A DNA stretch of 64,000 nucleotides from Ascarosepion bandense (lineage: Eukaryota > Mollusca > Cephalopoda > Sepiida > Sepiidae): the NCBI GenBank assembly GCA_037127315.1, contig JBBBDQ010001294.1, forward strand, positions 450,001-514,000, read 5' to 3'. Shown in pieces: positions 10,681 to 20,318 of this stretch. The notes beneath the pieces are model-generated. The model had not been told where the DNA came from and searched no databases. It saw only the letters and a program-made list of their open reading frames with translations. The position numbers and the translations under genes were made by a program. Numbering within the stretch: the first letter of the stretch is position 1; every line of letters begins with the position of its first letter.

Positions 10681-11214
10681 ATATTTCTTTTCTTTTACTT
10701 TTATTTTAATATGAAAGCTTTTCTAGCTGTGTTTGCTGTAAATTGAATCTCTGCCAACATGAGTTGATCAAATCTCTACATTCTTTCAATTAAAAGATAC
10801 AACCATTAACAGATTGAAACTATTTTCTCATGCAGTAAATTATAAGACACTTGAACAATTTATTCAAAAGTTATTTCTATTCAAAGACTAAACTCTGCAC
10901 ATTTGTTACATTAGAACTAAATTTATATAAAATGTATTTTTAAGGAGAGTCAACATACATGTATGTTATATTTGTGAGTTTAAAAGCTCAAAATTGGATA
11001 AAGCATAATATAAAAGTGGTTATACTTAAATGCTATCTTCAGATCATTATAAAAAAAATTAATTGACCAATTGACCTGGTTTGGCTTAGCAACCCTTTGA
11101 ATTTGCAGGTTATTTAAAACCAGAAATTATTTTTAAAGAAAATAAATATCTTTAAAAATATGTTTAGGTTGTAAGAATTTTTATTTTTTAATTTAATTTT
11201 TATTTTTTTAGAGA

Positions 11215-11590
11215 TGATCATGGTTTAATGAGACAAGTCTTTATAATTAGCCAGCCGGAATATTTGTGAGAAATTTTGTTAGGAAAATGTGTGACATTCA
11301 GCAGGATTTGAAAGTTTCATCCCTACCAACATAGGGGAAGCCAACAATTGATTTGATGCATCTTAGATCACTTGACCATGATTTATTTCACAATCCAAAC
11401 AAAGGCAGATCAAGACTTATAAAGCTACAATTTTCTATTTCTCATAAATAATCATCTCTGCTCTGATATGTATTGTAATGTAAACAAATGTAAACAATGT
11501 TATAAAAAATTTCTGAACTTTAACGAAATGGAATTAACAACCAACGTTTATTTTATTTGTTTGAACATTATTTTAATCAAAACTCATATT
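11215..11590 (-). mobile_element. SINE-3 copy
   Basis: On the minus strand TGGTCAAGTGATCTAAGATG fits a Leu/Ser-like tRNA A-box. It is followed by TTTCAAATCCTGCTGAATG (B-box-like) and a shared tail. The outer part includes CTGCTCTGATATGTATTGTA, matched at 25.56-25.61 kb. Confidence 0.7.
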
Positions 11591-11634
11591 TGAGTAGATG
11601 TTGTGTTTAATTAAATAATATATTTATTTATATA

Positions 11635-11840
11635 ACTTTACCAGCTTGATTATTTATGAGAAATTTTATTAGGAAAATGTGTGTCATTCAGCAGGATTCA
11701 AACCTGTAATCCCTAACAAATTCAGGTTGAAATCATTTATGCTCAAATTTTTAATTAAAAACAGAATATCTACTCAAATATGAGTATTGATTAAAAAATA
11801 ATGTTCAAATAAATTATATATAAGAAATAAAAACTACATT
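11635..11840 (-). mobile_element. SINE-3 partial copy
   Basis: Minus strand contains GGTTTGAATCCTGCTGAATG, a good B-box, and the TATGAGAAATTTTATTAGG block of the previous copy in the same orientation. The flanking ACTCATATTTGAGTAGATG at 11580 recurs inverted at 11770-11790. Confidence 0.65.
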
Positions 11841-11999
11841 AAGAGAGGGAATGTGTGTGTATATCTGTGTGTATGTGTCTGGAACGAGCTGGTGTAAGTG
11901 TTACCACGTCTCCCTGACACATGCTAGTATTGATGGGTAAATTGGTAACATTCTATAACTTTTAATTTCTTGCAACTGCATTGTTTGTTTTTGATTTTG

Positions 12000-12790
12000 T
12001 TGATGGCAAATTATAGTAGGGTCAGTTGGGCACAGTTTGTAAGAAAAAGAGCACCATGATACAATTCACTCCATCTGGAAATTTGGAAACAACATGATGT
12101 ACTGCTAGGCATTCACACCAAAAGCTTCAGTATGAACATTTCAAATTGTTTGTGTGTTAATCTGAGGACAGTGCAGAGAATCCAGAAAGAGTTGGATGAG
12201 TCTAATGGTGATTATGAAGGTACAGCAGCTTGGAAAACTCACTCTGCTTATTCTGATAAAAAAATAACACCCACATTTTTTGTTGCAGACCTCAGACTCA
12301 ACATAGAGGCCTATATCAAGTGCCTTGAGATAGCACTGTGCTGGAAGTACTGCTGCTGGAAGACCCTATATTTGGCAACAGGCCTCTGCACCATGCCGCA
12401 CAAGTAGAAGAACTCAGTTATGTGTGTCAGACAATTTATGTGACCATGTACATCTGCCCACATAACTCCTCAGACTGCAATCCCCTTGAGACACAGTTGA
12501 GCCAGAGACCAACAAAACTCTTTGATGAAAAACAAAAAAAACGGAAATGAACTGAAGGAAAGAATTATGGCAGCATTTACCAACTTAAACAAGGAGACCA
12601 TTCAGAAGAGATGCAGAAGATTCCAAAGATGTCTGGAGGGTGGAGTTGAAACCAATAGTGATTTTATTGAATAAATGTACTTTTTAGTATTTCAAGATAC
12701 TTTTATGTAATTTTAGTAAAAATATCTGTTAAAATGAGATGTCAGTGTTATTTTCATTTTTGCATCATTTAGATGACAATCTATCCATTG
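12000..12790 (+). pseudogene. Mariner-family transposase relic, internally deleted
   Basis: Four blocks appear in the expected order. An N-terminal helix-turn-helix piece (VNLRTVQRIQKELDES) lies near 12155-12205. DLRLNIEAYIKCLE lies near 12290-12330. YIWQQASAPCRTSRRTQ lies near 12368-12420, and NSSDCNPLET near 12465-12495. A C-terminal IMAAFTNLNKETI segment lies near 12567. In related transposases the second catalytic Asp lies in WQQDSAPCH; here that codon (12382-12384) is GCC, alanine. The segment that should carry the first catalytic Asp is deleted between about 12235 and 12280, and frames shift several times. The non-coding 3' end (12650-12790) reappears at 32.46-32.64 kb. Confidence 0.85.
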
Positions 12791-12898
12791 CACCTTGTAT
12801 ATAATTACCTTATTATGACTATTACTTTAATCTGATGTCCTTGTAAAGGATGAAATGCATTACACAGAATTTTTCCACTTTATCTAACATTGTTCTAA

Positions 12899-13183
12899 TA
12901 AATACAAATTTATATATCATATTCTTCCATACATTAATTGATATTGAATTCATATAAAAAAAAACTTTTAAAGATAAAATTTTCAAAGAGAGTCAACATG
13001 AACTGATACAGATTTGGCCTATGCAATAAAATTATATATATAAATACAAATTTATATATCATATTCTTCCATACATTAATTGATATTGAATTCATATAAA
13101 AAAAAACTTTTAAAGATAAAATTTTCAAAGAGTGTCAACATGAACTGATACAGATTTGGCCTATGCAATAAAATTATATATAT
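12899..13183. repeat. 142-bp tandem duplication
   Basis: Two nearly identical units start at 12899 and 13041 (TAAATACAAATTTATATATC). They differ at one or a few positions. A short third start (TAAATACAATAAAATTATAT) follows at about 13183. The minus-strand frame across it is not a gene. Confidence 0.95.
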
Positions 13184-13319
13184 AAATACAATAAAATTAT
13201 ATATATAAATTTAAAGTCTTATTGTGTCTTTCTTTCTTTCATATAGGCCTTCATGTAGAGTCTGAAGTCTGCAACAAAAAATTCTGGTGTTATTTTTTTT
13301 TTGGTCCTTTTTTTTTCAT

Positions 13320-13735
13320 CCCCATGATTTCTGTTTCCTATTGCCTTTCTTAGTTTTAGTTTAAACCTAACTAAATCATACCTGATTTAATAATTATATA
13401 CTAATACTGTAGTAATACTGTAGCAATATCTAAATATAATTACAACTGAAAAACCATCAGTCCTTAAATTTGTATGTGTCCATCAATACATGCATATATG
13501 GGTAAATCTGTACGCATTCCTTATCCCTATTCTTTTTGCACTAATTTTTTTAATTATTTTCTTTTTTTTTTAAATGTAAATGCAAACAAACTAGCTGCAT
13601 CATTTTCACAGCAACTAACAATAAAAAACCCTAAATTATAAATCTCTCCTGATTTTTTTGTCTTCCACCATGATTTTAGTATCCTATTCCATTTTTAGGT
13701 TTTGGTATTAACCTAGCTTAATTATACATTTAATA
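13320..13735. repeat. Diverged direct repeat, about 344 bp apart
   Basis: The block around 13326-13390 (ATGATTTCTGTTTCCTATTG) resembles 13670-13735 (ATGATTTTAGTATCCTATTC). The remainder is A/T-rich without features. Confidence 0.5.
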
Positions 13736-13832
13736 GATAAAAATATTTGCACATCTAATTTACTGCCCATATTAGACTTAAAGCAAGGAAGGCTAATAAC
13801 TAATTCAAATCAATAAAAGCCCTGTTCAATAT

Positions 13833-13873
13833 GCACCTGATGATTGCATAATGCATGAAATTCTGAGTTGTGC
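13833..13873 (+). ncRNA. Candidate type I hammerhead ribozyme
   Basis: All core positions are present in order. Stem I strand GCAC (13833-13836), CTGATGA (13837-13843), a stem II hairpin TTGCATAATGCAT, GAA (13857-13859), A15.1 at 13860, a tiny stem III closing ATT...AGT, U16.1 at 13868, H17 = T at 13869, then GTGC (13870-13873) pairing with GCAC. A very short stem III is typical of hammerheads in Penelope-like elements and retrozymes (known). The outer pair of stem II is U-U and stem I is only 4 bp. A decayed homologue lies at about 16432-16475. Confidence 0.5.
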
Positions 13874-13885
13874 CTAAAATATAGG

Positions 13886-13930
<45 letters not shown>

Positions 13931-13932
<2 letters not shown>

Positions 13933-14226
13933 TTAAATAAAATAAAAACAAGAGGAAAACTGTATTTTAAATCACCTATGCATTTCATCCTGTGCTGGAC
14001 TTTATCAAGGCAAAAAGACAAAATGAGCTTTATTCAAAATTACCTATCTATAAACAGTGTTGGCAACCACAAAGACGCACACAAATCATTTCAAAAGATC
14101 AACAGAATATTTTAGTTTTCAGAATTTCTTCATGTGTAGTGCAAAGTCACGAGATCTTAAAATGAAGGGAATTTGACCGTTTTCTTAGAAAACTGTTTAT
14201 TTCGTGTGTTAGTCTGTTTTAGCCAA

Positions 14227-14264
<38 letters not shown>

Positions 14265-14312
14265 TTGGCCGGTTGGCCACTTGTATCCAAGTATGCCTGT
14301 CTACTAGAGTTT
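13931..14312. mobile_element. Element J, copy 1
   Basis: Nearly identical to 44919-45282. The body 13931-14228 runs from GGTTAAATAAAATAAAAACA to TTTTAGCCAACC and is bounded on both sides by (TA)n. It continues after the right TA run as a shared GGCCACTTGTATCCAAGTAT segment, and the similarity stops at about 14312. On the minus strand, CTTGATAAAGTCCAGCACAG followed by GATGAAATGC resembles a decayed Penelope-type hammerhead core. No protein is encoded. Confidence 0.8.
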
Positions 14313-14344
14313 CAATCCTGGGTTAAAAAGCAATCGGAGTCTAA

Positions 14345-14388
14345 CCGTACTGATGAGCTGTGATACAGTGAAACAGATCTGTCTGTGG
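14345..14388 (+). ncRNA. Second candidate type I hammerhead ribozyme
   Basis: CTGATGA (14350-14356), a 5-bp stem II (GCTGT / ACAGT, loop GAT), GAA (14370-14372), A15.1 at 14373. Stem III is ACA / TGT around GATC, with U16.1 at 14382 and H17 = C at 14383. Then TGTGG (14384-14388) pairs with CCGTA (14345-14349) through two wobbles. It sits just upstream of a (TA)n run and in the same orientation as the 13.83-kb candidate. The first stem II pair is G-U. Confidence 0.5.
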
Positions 14389-14397
14389 ATGACCATC

Positions 14398-14437
<40 letters not shown>

Positions 14438-14524
14438 TAATAATACTGTGATATCAAATAAATATTTGGCTCACATAAACAACATCCATCACCCAACTAA
14501 TATCAAATAGACCCTTTTAAAAAT

Positions 14525-14697
14525 ATCGCCCGGTTCACACTCCATCCACATCTATTGAACAGGTGAAGAGGCTTATCCCTTGTTTCCTGTTTAGGATGCA
14601 GTTTCCAGTTTTCTCTTTTCTAATCTTCTCACTCTTATGTAGCCCCCTGCACATCAGTGGCATTACTGCCTTGCTTGGGGTGATATGATTAAAAAAA
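14525..14697 (+). mobile_element. LINE-A 3' tail, variant with CGGTTCACACTCCA block
   Basis: A single copy of the unit that is tandemly repeated at 51.4-52.1 kb (CGGTTCACACTCCATCCACA ... AGTTTTCTCTTTTCTAATC). It is followed by GCCCCCTGCACATCAGTGG, the TTGCTTGGGGTGATATGATT terminus and poly-A. It is either an extreme 5' truncation or a SINE sharing the LINE tail. Positions 14700-15540 hold only A/T-rich sequence and a (TTTC)n run at 15162-15195. Confidence 0.8.
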
Positions 14698-15158
14698 AAA
14701 AAAATTACAATTGCCGAAAAAGTAAATCTGGCACATTGAACGGCTAATGTATGTCGAAAAGTATTGTTTATGGAGCTTGAATCCATTCAAATGACAATGA
14801 AGTTAAATTTAACTTTAAAAGCATTTCCAACAGGTGGAAGATGAGATTTAACAACAACTTGTTGTCTTTAATCAACAGTAAATACAGCAAAATTACTGCT
14901 TTATCCATATATTATTAGAAATTAAAAAACAACAACATAACTCAATTATTATCTGGAATATTGTAGCTAAATCCAAATCTTACAATGGAAAAAGAGATAA
15001 ATATAATCTATGCCTTTTAGAAAAATTTGCCATCTTAATACCATATCAATATTCTTAATTTACTTAATAAAAAAGTGATTTAATGACCACATGCTGTCAT
15101 AGAAAAAATACTTAAATTTTTAGACCCAGATTGATATAGATTCCTCTATACATTTGCC

Positions 15159-15196
<38 letters not shown>

Positions 15197-15571
15197 CCCA
15201 CCCCACAATATTACTTTTAACAATTATGAATTAAAACCCTTTTATTTTTGCTCCCTACATAGTTTAATTTTTAATTTTAATTCTAAATTTTACTTTTTAA
15301 TTCTTGACTTTTTTTTTCATTTTTATTTTATTTTATTATATAATCAAATATAAAATTTTAAAATTCTGTCTACATTTAATATTTGAATATTTAAATTTTA
15401 ATGCTTCCTGATTTATACTCCTTTTATTTCTTCTCACTGTATTCTATTATTTTTAAAATTTTTAATTTAATTTTAAATTTTTATCTATATGTAACCTTAG
15501 AATATTGAAATTTTTAATCTTGTAATTAAAAAGCAATAACTTAAAGAGGGAAATTACTGGAAAGTAATTGA

Positions 15572-16005
15572 TTCTGTTTGTTTGTTTCAAGGTTTAATGA
15601 CCTATCAATCCTTATGGGATCATTTTAATGTCATAACCAATGATTTTGGGGAAAGGTTATTTTATTTTTACAACATTTTTTTTCAAGTATCAAGATTTAT
15701 TGGGGTTCCCAAGTCCTACCCTTGTTATTTAACCCGTAACTGGAGGAAAGGGATGGATTAATACCTTTCCCAAGGGTACCAGTGCTTAAGTGAATGCAGG
15801 GTATTCAACTGGAATTTGAACATGGCTCACCGATTTCTCTTTCTGAGCCGATATCCACTGCACTACAATGCACATCTGTCACTATACACTTACAACACCT
15901 GGTATTCCCAAGCGGTCACCCATCTAAGTACTGACCAGGATCAACATTGCTTAACTTTGGTGATTGAGTGAGGTCTGGTGTATTCAACATGATAGGCTGT
16001 AAGCC
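15572..16005 (-). mobile_element. Composite 5S-rRNA/tRNA SINE (5S head plus SINE-1 body)
   Basis: The insert is flanked by a perfect 15-bp direct repeat, CTGGAAAGTAATTGA, at 15557-15571 and 16006-16020. On the minus strand it begins exactly with a 5S-like sequence (16005-15889). It runs on into a SINE-1 head (GTAGTGCAGTGGATATCGGC) and body (15885-15715), and ends in about 140 bp of unrelated tail. The uninterrupted family I paralogue at 51.29 kb (AAATTACTGAAAAGTAATTA) represents the pre-insertion site. One target duplication around both parts shows they inserted together. Confidence 0.85.
15889..16005 (-). pseudogene. 5S rRNA-derived sequence
   Basis: The minus strand contains AAGTTAAGCA, CCTGGTCAGTACTTAGATGG and GTGACCGCTTGGGAATACCA. 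These match the well-known animal 5S segments AAGCTAAGCA, CCTGGTTAGTACTTGGATGG and GAGACCGCCTGGGAATACCG. They fall in the right order and spacing over about 117 nt. The internal promoter region is recognisable but diverged. It is part of a retroposon, so it is not a functional 5S gene. Confidence 0.9.
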
Positions 16006-16020
16006 CTGGAAAGTAATTGA

Positions 16021-16370
16021 AACTCACCTGAAGCAAGCTGAATGTGTAATGCTCCTCATGTCAATCACATTTCCGCCAAGCTTCTCTATGGCACATGACT
16101 TTCTTTTAATGTGTTCCTCTCGAATTTATATTTAAATTTGGGGTCATCAGGAGAGAATGTGCACCGTTTTGAGGCCTTCCTCTTCACTTGCCCACCGCCC
16201 CGCTACTACTGATGTGAGTCCCCATTATAATGATATACTAGTGTGTTGTAGATATACTAGTTCACATGTCTAACAGCAAAATTAGATTTATGAAAAATTT
16301 TGAAAAACGGCAAACCTCACGTTCTGAGAATACAATATGAACTTCATTACGCATTTAATAGTTTATAAGA
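16021..16370. mobile_element. Family I repeat (starts near 15545, split by the composite SINE)
   Basis: Homologous to 51290-51350 plus 52082-52380. Shared words include CTCACCTGAAGCAAGCTGAA, GTGTTCCTCTCGAATTTATA and GGGGTCATCAGGAGAGA. The CACCTGAAG...AGCTGAATGTGTAA...GCT block resembles the Penelope-type core found in SINE-2. No ORF is evident. Confidence 0.75.
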
Positions 16371-16394
16371 TTTAATTCCCATGAACATAGAATA

Positions 16395-16505
16395 AACTAA
16401 AATTCAAAGCTATTAAACTGTCAGTTTGAAATATGCACCAGATGATTGCATAAAACATGAAATGCTGAGTTGCGCCATAGACGTAGCATAATATCTATAT
16501 TTGTT

Positions 16506-16541
<36 letters not shown>

Positions 16542-16560
16542 TTAATACAATATAAAATTT
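16395..16560 (+). mobile_element. Decayed relative of the 13.80-13.94 kb ribozyme locus
   Basis: Parallels 13800-13940: ATGCACCAGATGATTGCATA ... CATGAAATGCTGAGTTGCGCC, then a (TA)n run and GGTTAATA. The hammerhead core is damaged (CAGATGA instead of CTGATGA, and stem II is broken). Confidence 0.6.
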
Positions 16561-16959
16561 GTCACATAGGTGATTGATGTTATATTCAGCATCCCAGATT
16601 CAGTTTACAATGGCATAGTGCAGGTGTCAGCAATTCTGATTTTTTCATTTTTATATTAAGTTAAAAATAATTTATGAAAATGAAGACAATAAGAAAATTA
16701 TCAATGAATTGCTAAAACTTTCTGATAAGTGGCCCAAAGGTCTTCTAAATAGTTTGTTTATAAGACTAAAGTCAGGGTGCTTAATATGAGGTCAATCAGC
16801 AAAGTGACAATTTTAGATTTTTATTAATCCTATTAATGCTCTATGTTTGATATTGAAAGTCAATACTTTCAGACTTCCACGAACTGACAACTATTCTGGC
16901 TTTACACTTACATATATATATATATGTGTGTATGGAAAGTGATACATTGTAGAGTAATG

Positions 16960-17220
16960 TTGAAAACCCTGTTCTTTGTCTAAGGCAGATGCCATGGAAA
17001 CTCTTAACCTTTGTATGACTCAAAATGCTTTGGAAACCCTTGTTTTGTATAACCTAAAATGATATGGAAACCCTTGGTCTTTGTATAACCCAAAATGCTT
17101 TGGGAACCCTTGTCTTTTGTATATCTCAAAATGCTATGAAAATCCTTGTTTTTTTAATAATCCAAAATACTATGAAAACCCTTAACCTTTGTATGAGTCG
17201 AAATGCTTTCGAAATTCATT
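16960..17220. repeat. 36-bp minisatellite
   Basis: About seven diverged units of the type ATGCTTTGGAAACCCTTGTC followed by TTTGTATAACCCAAA. It is degenerate, with no open frame through the array. Positions 17225-17615 show nothing recognisable. Confidence 0.85.
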
Positions 17221-17619
17221 TTACGTAACTAGTTTTGTTTAGAAATTTTGCCTCTTTATATTACTCACCTTTTAAGCCATTGCGTTTCAAATATTTTAAT
17301 ATTTGAATCTTACAATAGAAACTGTTTTTAAATGTATAAATTTAATTATTTGCTTGTTGCAAGTAAGAAAAATTGCTCTTTTGTTATAATTACAGTTTTC
17401 AGCTTAAATCTTTAAAGTGTTGTGAGAAAATTATGATCAAAATTGAAATGCATTTGCACTGAATATGCCCATTTCAAATATTTGATGTAAACTGCAAAGG
17501 TTTTAAACCATTCCACCACTTTCAAGGTATTGCAGACAAATGTAGTGATATGTACAATCAGTTGTCATAAGTATTGCTCACTTACCATCAATGGAAATGA
17601 TTTTCTGCATTTTTTAATC

Positions 17620-17750
17620 ATTTCATTCCATACAAGGCAATAAAGCTGATAAATTTCAGTCGGTTAAGGAGTGCTAGAGAAGAGGAAAAACAGGAGTATT
17701 AAGAAGACAGAACACTAATAGAACAAGAATTAGGAAATAAAGAAATAAGA
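17620..17750 (-). mobile_element. LINE-A 3' tail, decayed
   Basis: ATCATTTCATTCCATACAAG plus GCAATAAAGCTGAT corresponds to the reversed LINE-A terminus of the subfamily at 36.5 and 39.6 kb. Confidence 0.65.
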
Positions 17751-17756
17751 ACTGAC

Positions 17757-18062
17757 ACATGAGCAAGTGGATATAGATGTTGATTAGTTCCAGTGACTTG
17801 ACCCAAAGAGTTGTGAGTTCAATACCAGGCTACAGCAGTAGTGAACGAGTAACTTAGACAGTCGGGTTAGAGGGAGATAACTCATGACTATCAAAAAGAC
17901 TCATCTCACAAGGAATAAAAATGATATACCCCAGTGATCATAATAAAGGGTTCCATTCAAAAATTCACCTGAAGAAGGCCGGAGTGTACAGTAACAAAAA
18001 CGTTATACAAATGGCAACTAAGATAAGAATAATAGTTCTAATAATCTAAATAGTGTAAGAAC
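17757..18062 (+). mobile_element. SINE-2, near full length
   Basis: Head AAGTGGATATAGATGTTGAT, B-box-like GTGAGTTCAATACCAGGC, then GGGTTAGAGGGAGATAACTC. Next comes CACCTGAAGAAGGCCGGAGT, and the terminus is AGAATAATAGTTCTAATAAT. It is one of the best SINE-2 references in the window. Confidence 0.85.
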
Positions 18063-18129
18063 TGACATTGTATTTAAATTTTTAACAATCAAATTTGACT
18101 GGGAAGTAAGAAGCTGGGAGTGAGATTTT

Positions 18130-18785
18130 TTAAATAATTGTTTCATCCCAAGCAAGGCAGTACTGCCACTGATGTGCAGGGGGGTTACATGAAAGGAAAG
18201 TGAAGAAAAGAAGAACAAGGGACTGGGGGTGTTGAAGAAATGATAAGAGAAAGTTGGGAATCAAGGAGATAAATGATGGCAGCTGACGTTGCCCTTAATT
18301 TCTTGGAGATTATAGATATCAAGGAATCAAGTATATGGAAGGGAGTTCTAAAGGTGGGAAGTGTAAGAAAAAAACTGATAGAGTAGAAGTGGTGGTTACA
18401 TTTAAATGTTTTGTCTGAGAAAGGGTGGGACCTAGTTGCCAATCTAGTAACTCAGCTAAATTTGTGCACACCATGCACCAGGAACATAGGTTCATCAGAG
18501 CAGAAGCCATGAAAAAGATTTGTAGAAAAGACAGAGGAAGGCACATTTTGTTGGTAAGAAAGTGACTGAAATCGAGCTGCCAAATTGGGATCAGTTACAC
18601 TGCAGATCCTTCTTTGGGTTTTGTCGAGAACCCTAAAAGGAATAGCAGGAGCACCTGACCAGATATGGCAGCAGTATTCAATGCATGGACGAATGGTAGA
18701 TTTGTATATGTGCAACATGGATTCTGACGAGAAAAACTTCCTGGCCTGACACAGTGACCCCAGCTTCCTAGCAGTAGATACCCCA
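18130..18785 (-). mobile_element. LINE-A 3' fragment with partial ORF
   Basis: The tail starts at about 18135 (GTTTCATCCCAAGCAAGGCA) and the ORF lies at 18452-18790. The translation reads KLGSLCQARKFFSSESMLHI, then KSTIRPCIEYCCHIWSGAP, then RVLDKTQRRICSV, the LINE-A C-terminal segment. The longer open frame extends leftward on the minus strand into a SINE-2 fragment, so its N-terminus is not LINE protein. Confidence 0.85.
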
Positions 18786-18794
18786 ATAAGTGAA

Positions 18795-18895
18795 AGAGAA
18801 AAAATGGTTATGTGTTTATATTTCTGAGATGAGTTATTGTAATTATTTACATCATTCAGACTGTTATCTTTATCTGTGTTGCCATATTCACATAT
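18795..18895 (-). mobile_element. SINE-2 3' end fragment
   Basis: TATATTTCTGAGATGAGTTA and ATTCAGACTGTTATCTTTAT are the reversed SINE-2 terminus. It abuts the 5' break of the LINE-A copy. Confidence 0.75.
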
Positions 18896-18924
18896 AAAAG
18901 TATTTTTTGATTGATCCAAAAAAA

Positions 18925-19195
18925 TGACTTGACACAAAGAGCTGTAAGTTCAGCTGGCTATAGAAGAAGGAATATAAACTTAGTGATTTGAGTTACTTAA
19001 GTGAATTAAATGAATCTGAGATATTAAAAAAAGGCATGGTATGTAGAATCAGAATAATCTACTCCCACAGACTAAATAAAGAGATTGGTTCAAAATTCCA
19101 ACTTATATTACCTGAAGAAGGCCAGAGTGTACAACAACCAAAATGGCAATAAAGATGTAACTAGTCTGAATGATGTAAATAGAGTAAATAAATGG
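18925..19195 (+). mobile_element. SINE-2, diverged
   Basis: TGACTTGACACAAAGAGCTG near the head, ACCTGAAGAAGGCCAGAGTG at 19111, and the terminal AATGGCAATAAAGATG. Confidence 0.75.
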
Positions 19196-19204
19196 TTATC
19201 ATAG

Positions 19205-19500
19205 AACTTATAGTTGCATCTTGCCATTTCAACTGTAAATGATGAGAACTTGCTGCCAATCTACTAATGTATTAAATTCATAAACTCTAGGTACTATAGA
19301 GGAAAGTTCATTAAAACAGTTACCATGAAAGGGCACAGGGAAGCTACATTATGACAATGGGAAAATGATTGAAGTTGAGATGCCAGGTCAGTACCAATGA
19401 CATTGCAGATTATTTAGATTTTATCAAGAAACTTAAAATATATAGTTGGAGCACCAGACCAAATATGGCAACAATATCCAAAGCAGAGTTGAAAGTTAAA
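19205..19500 (-). mobile_element. LINE-A coding fragment
   Basis: Reverse-complemented LINE-A from the untranslated region into the C-terminal coding segment (ACCAGACCAAATATGGCAAC is the WSGAP region). It lacks both the tail and the RT. Positions 19505-19805 hold A/T-rich sequence and a short (ATC)n run. Confidence 0.7.
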
Positions 19501-19807
19501 CTTAATGATCTTGGATAAGTTGTTTTTAATGTTCATTACCTATGATGTCAAGCTATTTTTTTCTTTGATTATCAGATAGGTTAAAGCTGCTTTGGTTGTA
19601 CTTTACAAAACTTTCATTGCCTGCTGTTGATATGTACAAGAATTTTTAGATAAACTTCAAAAATTTAAATGCAACATCAGTCATTATCATCATCATCATC
19701 TTTCTGAACCCTACTCCTTTATCTTTTCCTCACTTTTCATCCTTAAAGTCTTTTCTTTTTGTATTTGTCTATATTTCTGAGATGAAGTAGCATTAATTTT
19801 TTTTTTT

Positions 19808-20318
19808 TGTTAATCGTTTCACCCCAAGCAAGGCATTCCACTGCCACTATTGCGCTTGGGGCTACATAGGGGAAGGTAAATAGAAAGAATGGTTAGATAT
19901 AGGAAATGTCAGAAGTGGGGTGATAGGTAGTTGGGAGGCTGGGAAGAGTGTTTGAAAGAATGGAAGTGAGTTATTGTGTTAGGAGGTGTCTATTGACCTT
20001 ACATTTAAACTCATGGAGATTGTAGCCGTTGGGGAAGCAGTCATGTGGAAGGGAATTCCAGTCGGGAAGTACGAGAAAAGAAACTGTTGGAGTAGAAGTT
20101 GCAGTTGCATTTTATTGGCTTCACTGTAAAAGGGTGGCATCTAGTTGCTAATCTAGTATCTCGTGCAAATTCGAACCTAGGGGGCACCAGTGAGCTAAGT
20201 TCATCGGAGCAGAAGCCATGGAAGTATTTATAAAAGAGACACAGGGAAGCCACGTCACGCCGGTGAGAGAGAGACTGCAGGCGGTCTGCCAAGTCAGTAT
20301 CGATCACATTACAGACCC
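19808..20318 (-). mobile_element. LINE-A 3' fragment
   Basis: Relatively well-preserved tail (TCGTTTCACCCCAAGCAAGG), untranslated region and the last coding part. Minus-strand translation reads RLQSLSHRRDVASLCLFYKY then FHGFCSDELSSLVPPRF. It is truncated at the QRRVCNVI-equivalent position. Confidence 0.9.

Noticed and set aside
13960..14010. Minus-strand CTTGATAAAG...GATGAAATGC as a working hammerhead
   Set aside because: The core has an extra U and a G-to-A change relative to CUGANGA, so I list it only as a decayed signature inside element J and not as a ribozyme.
14535..14786. Minus-strand frame sharing the peptide ITPSKAVMPLMCRGLHKSEK with frames at 47752-47934 and 51333-51545
   Set aside because: A conserved peptide in three places looked like a gene family. 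It is the antisense translation of the conserved LINE-A 3' tail and is not protein.
15889..16005. Functional 5S rRNA gene
   Set aside because: Many substitutions in conserved positions, and it is contained in a target-duplicated retroposon.
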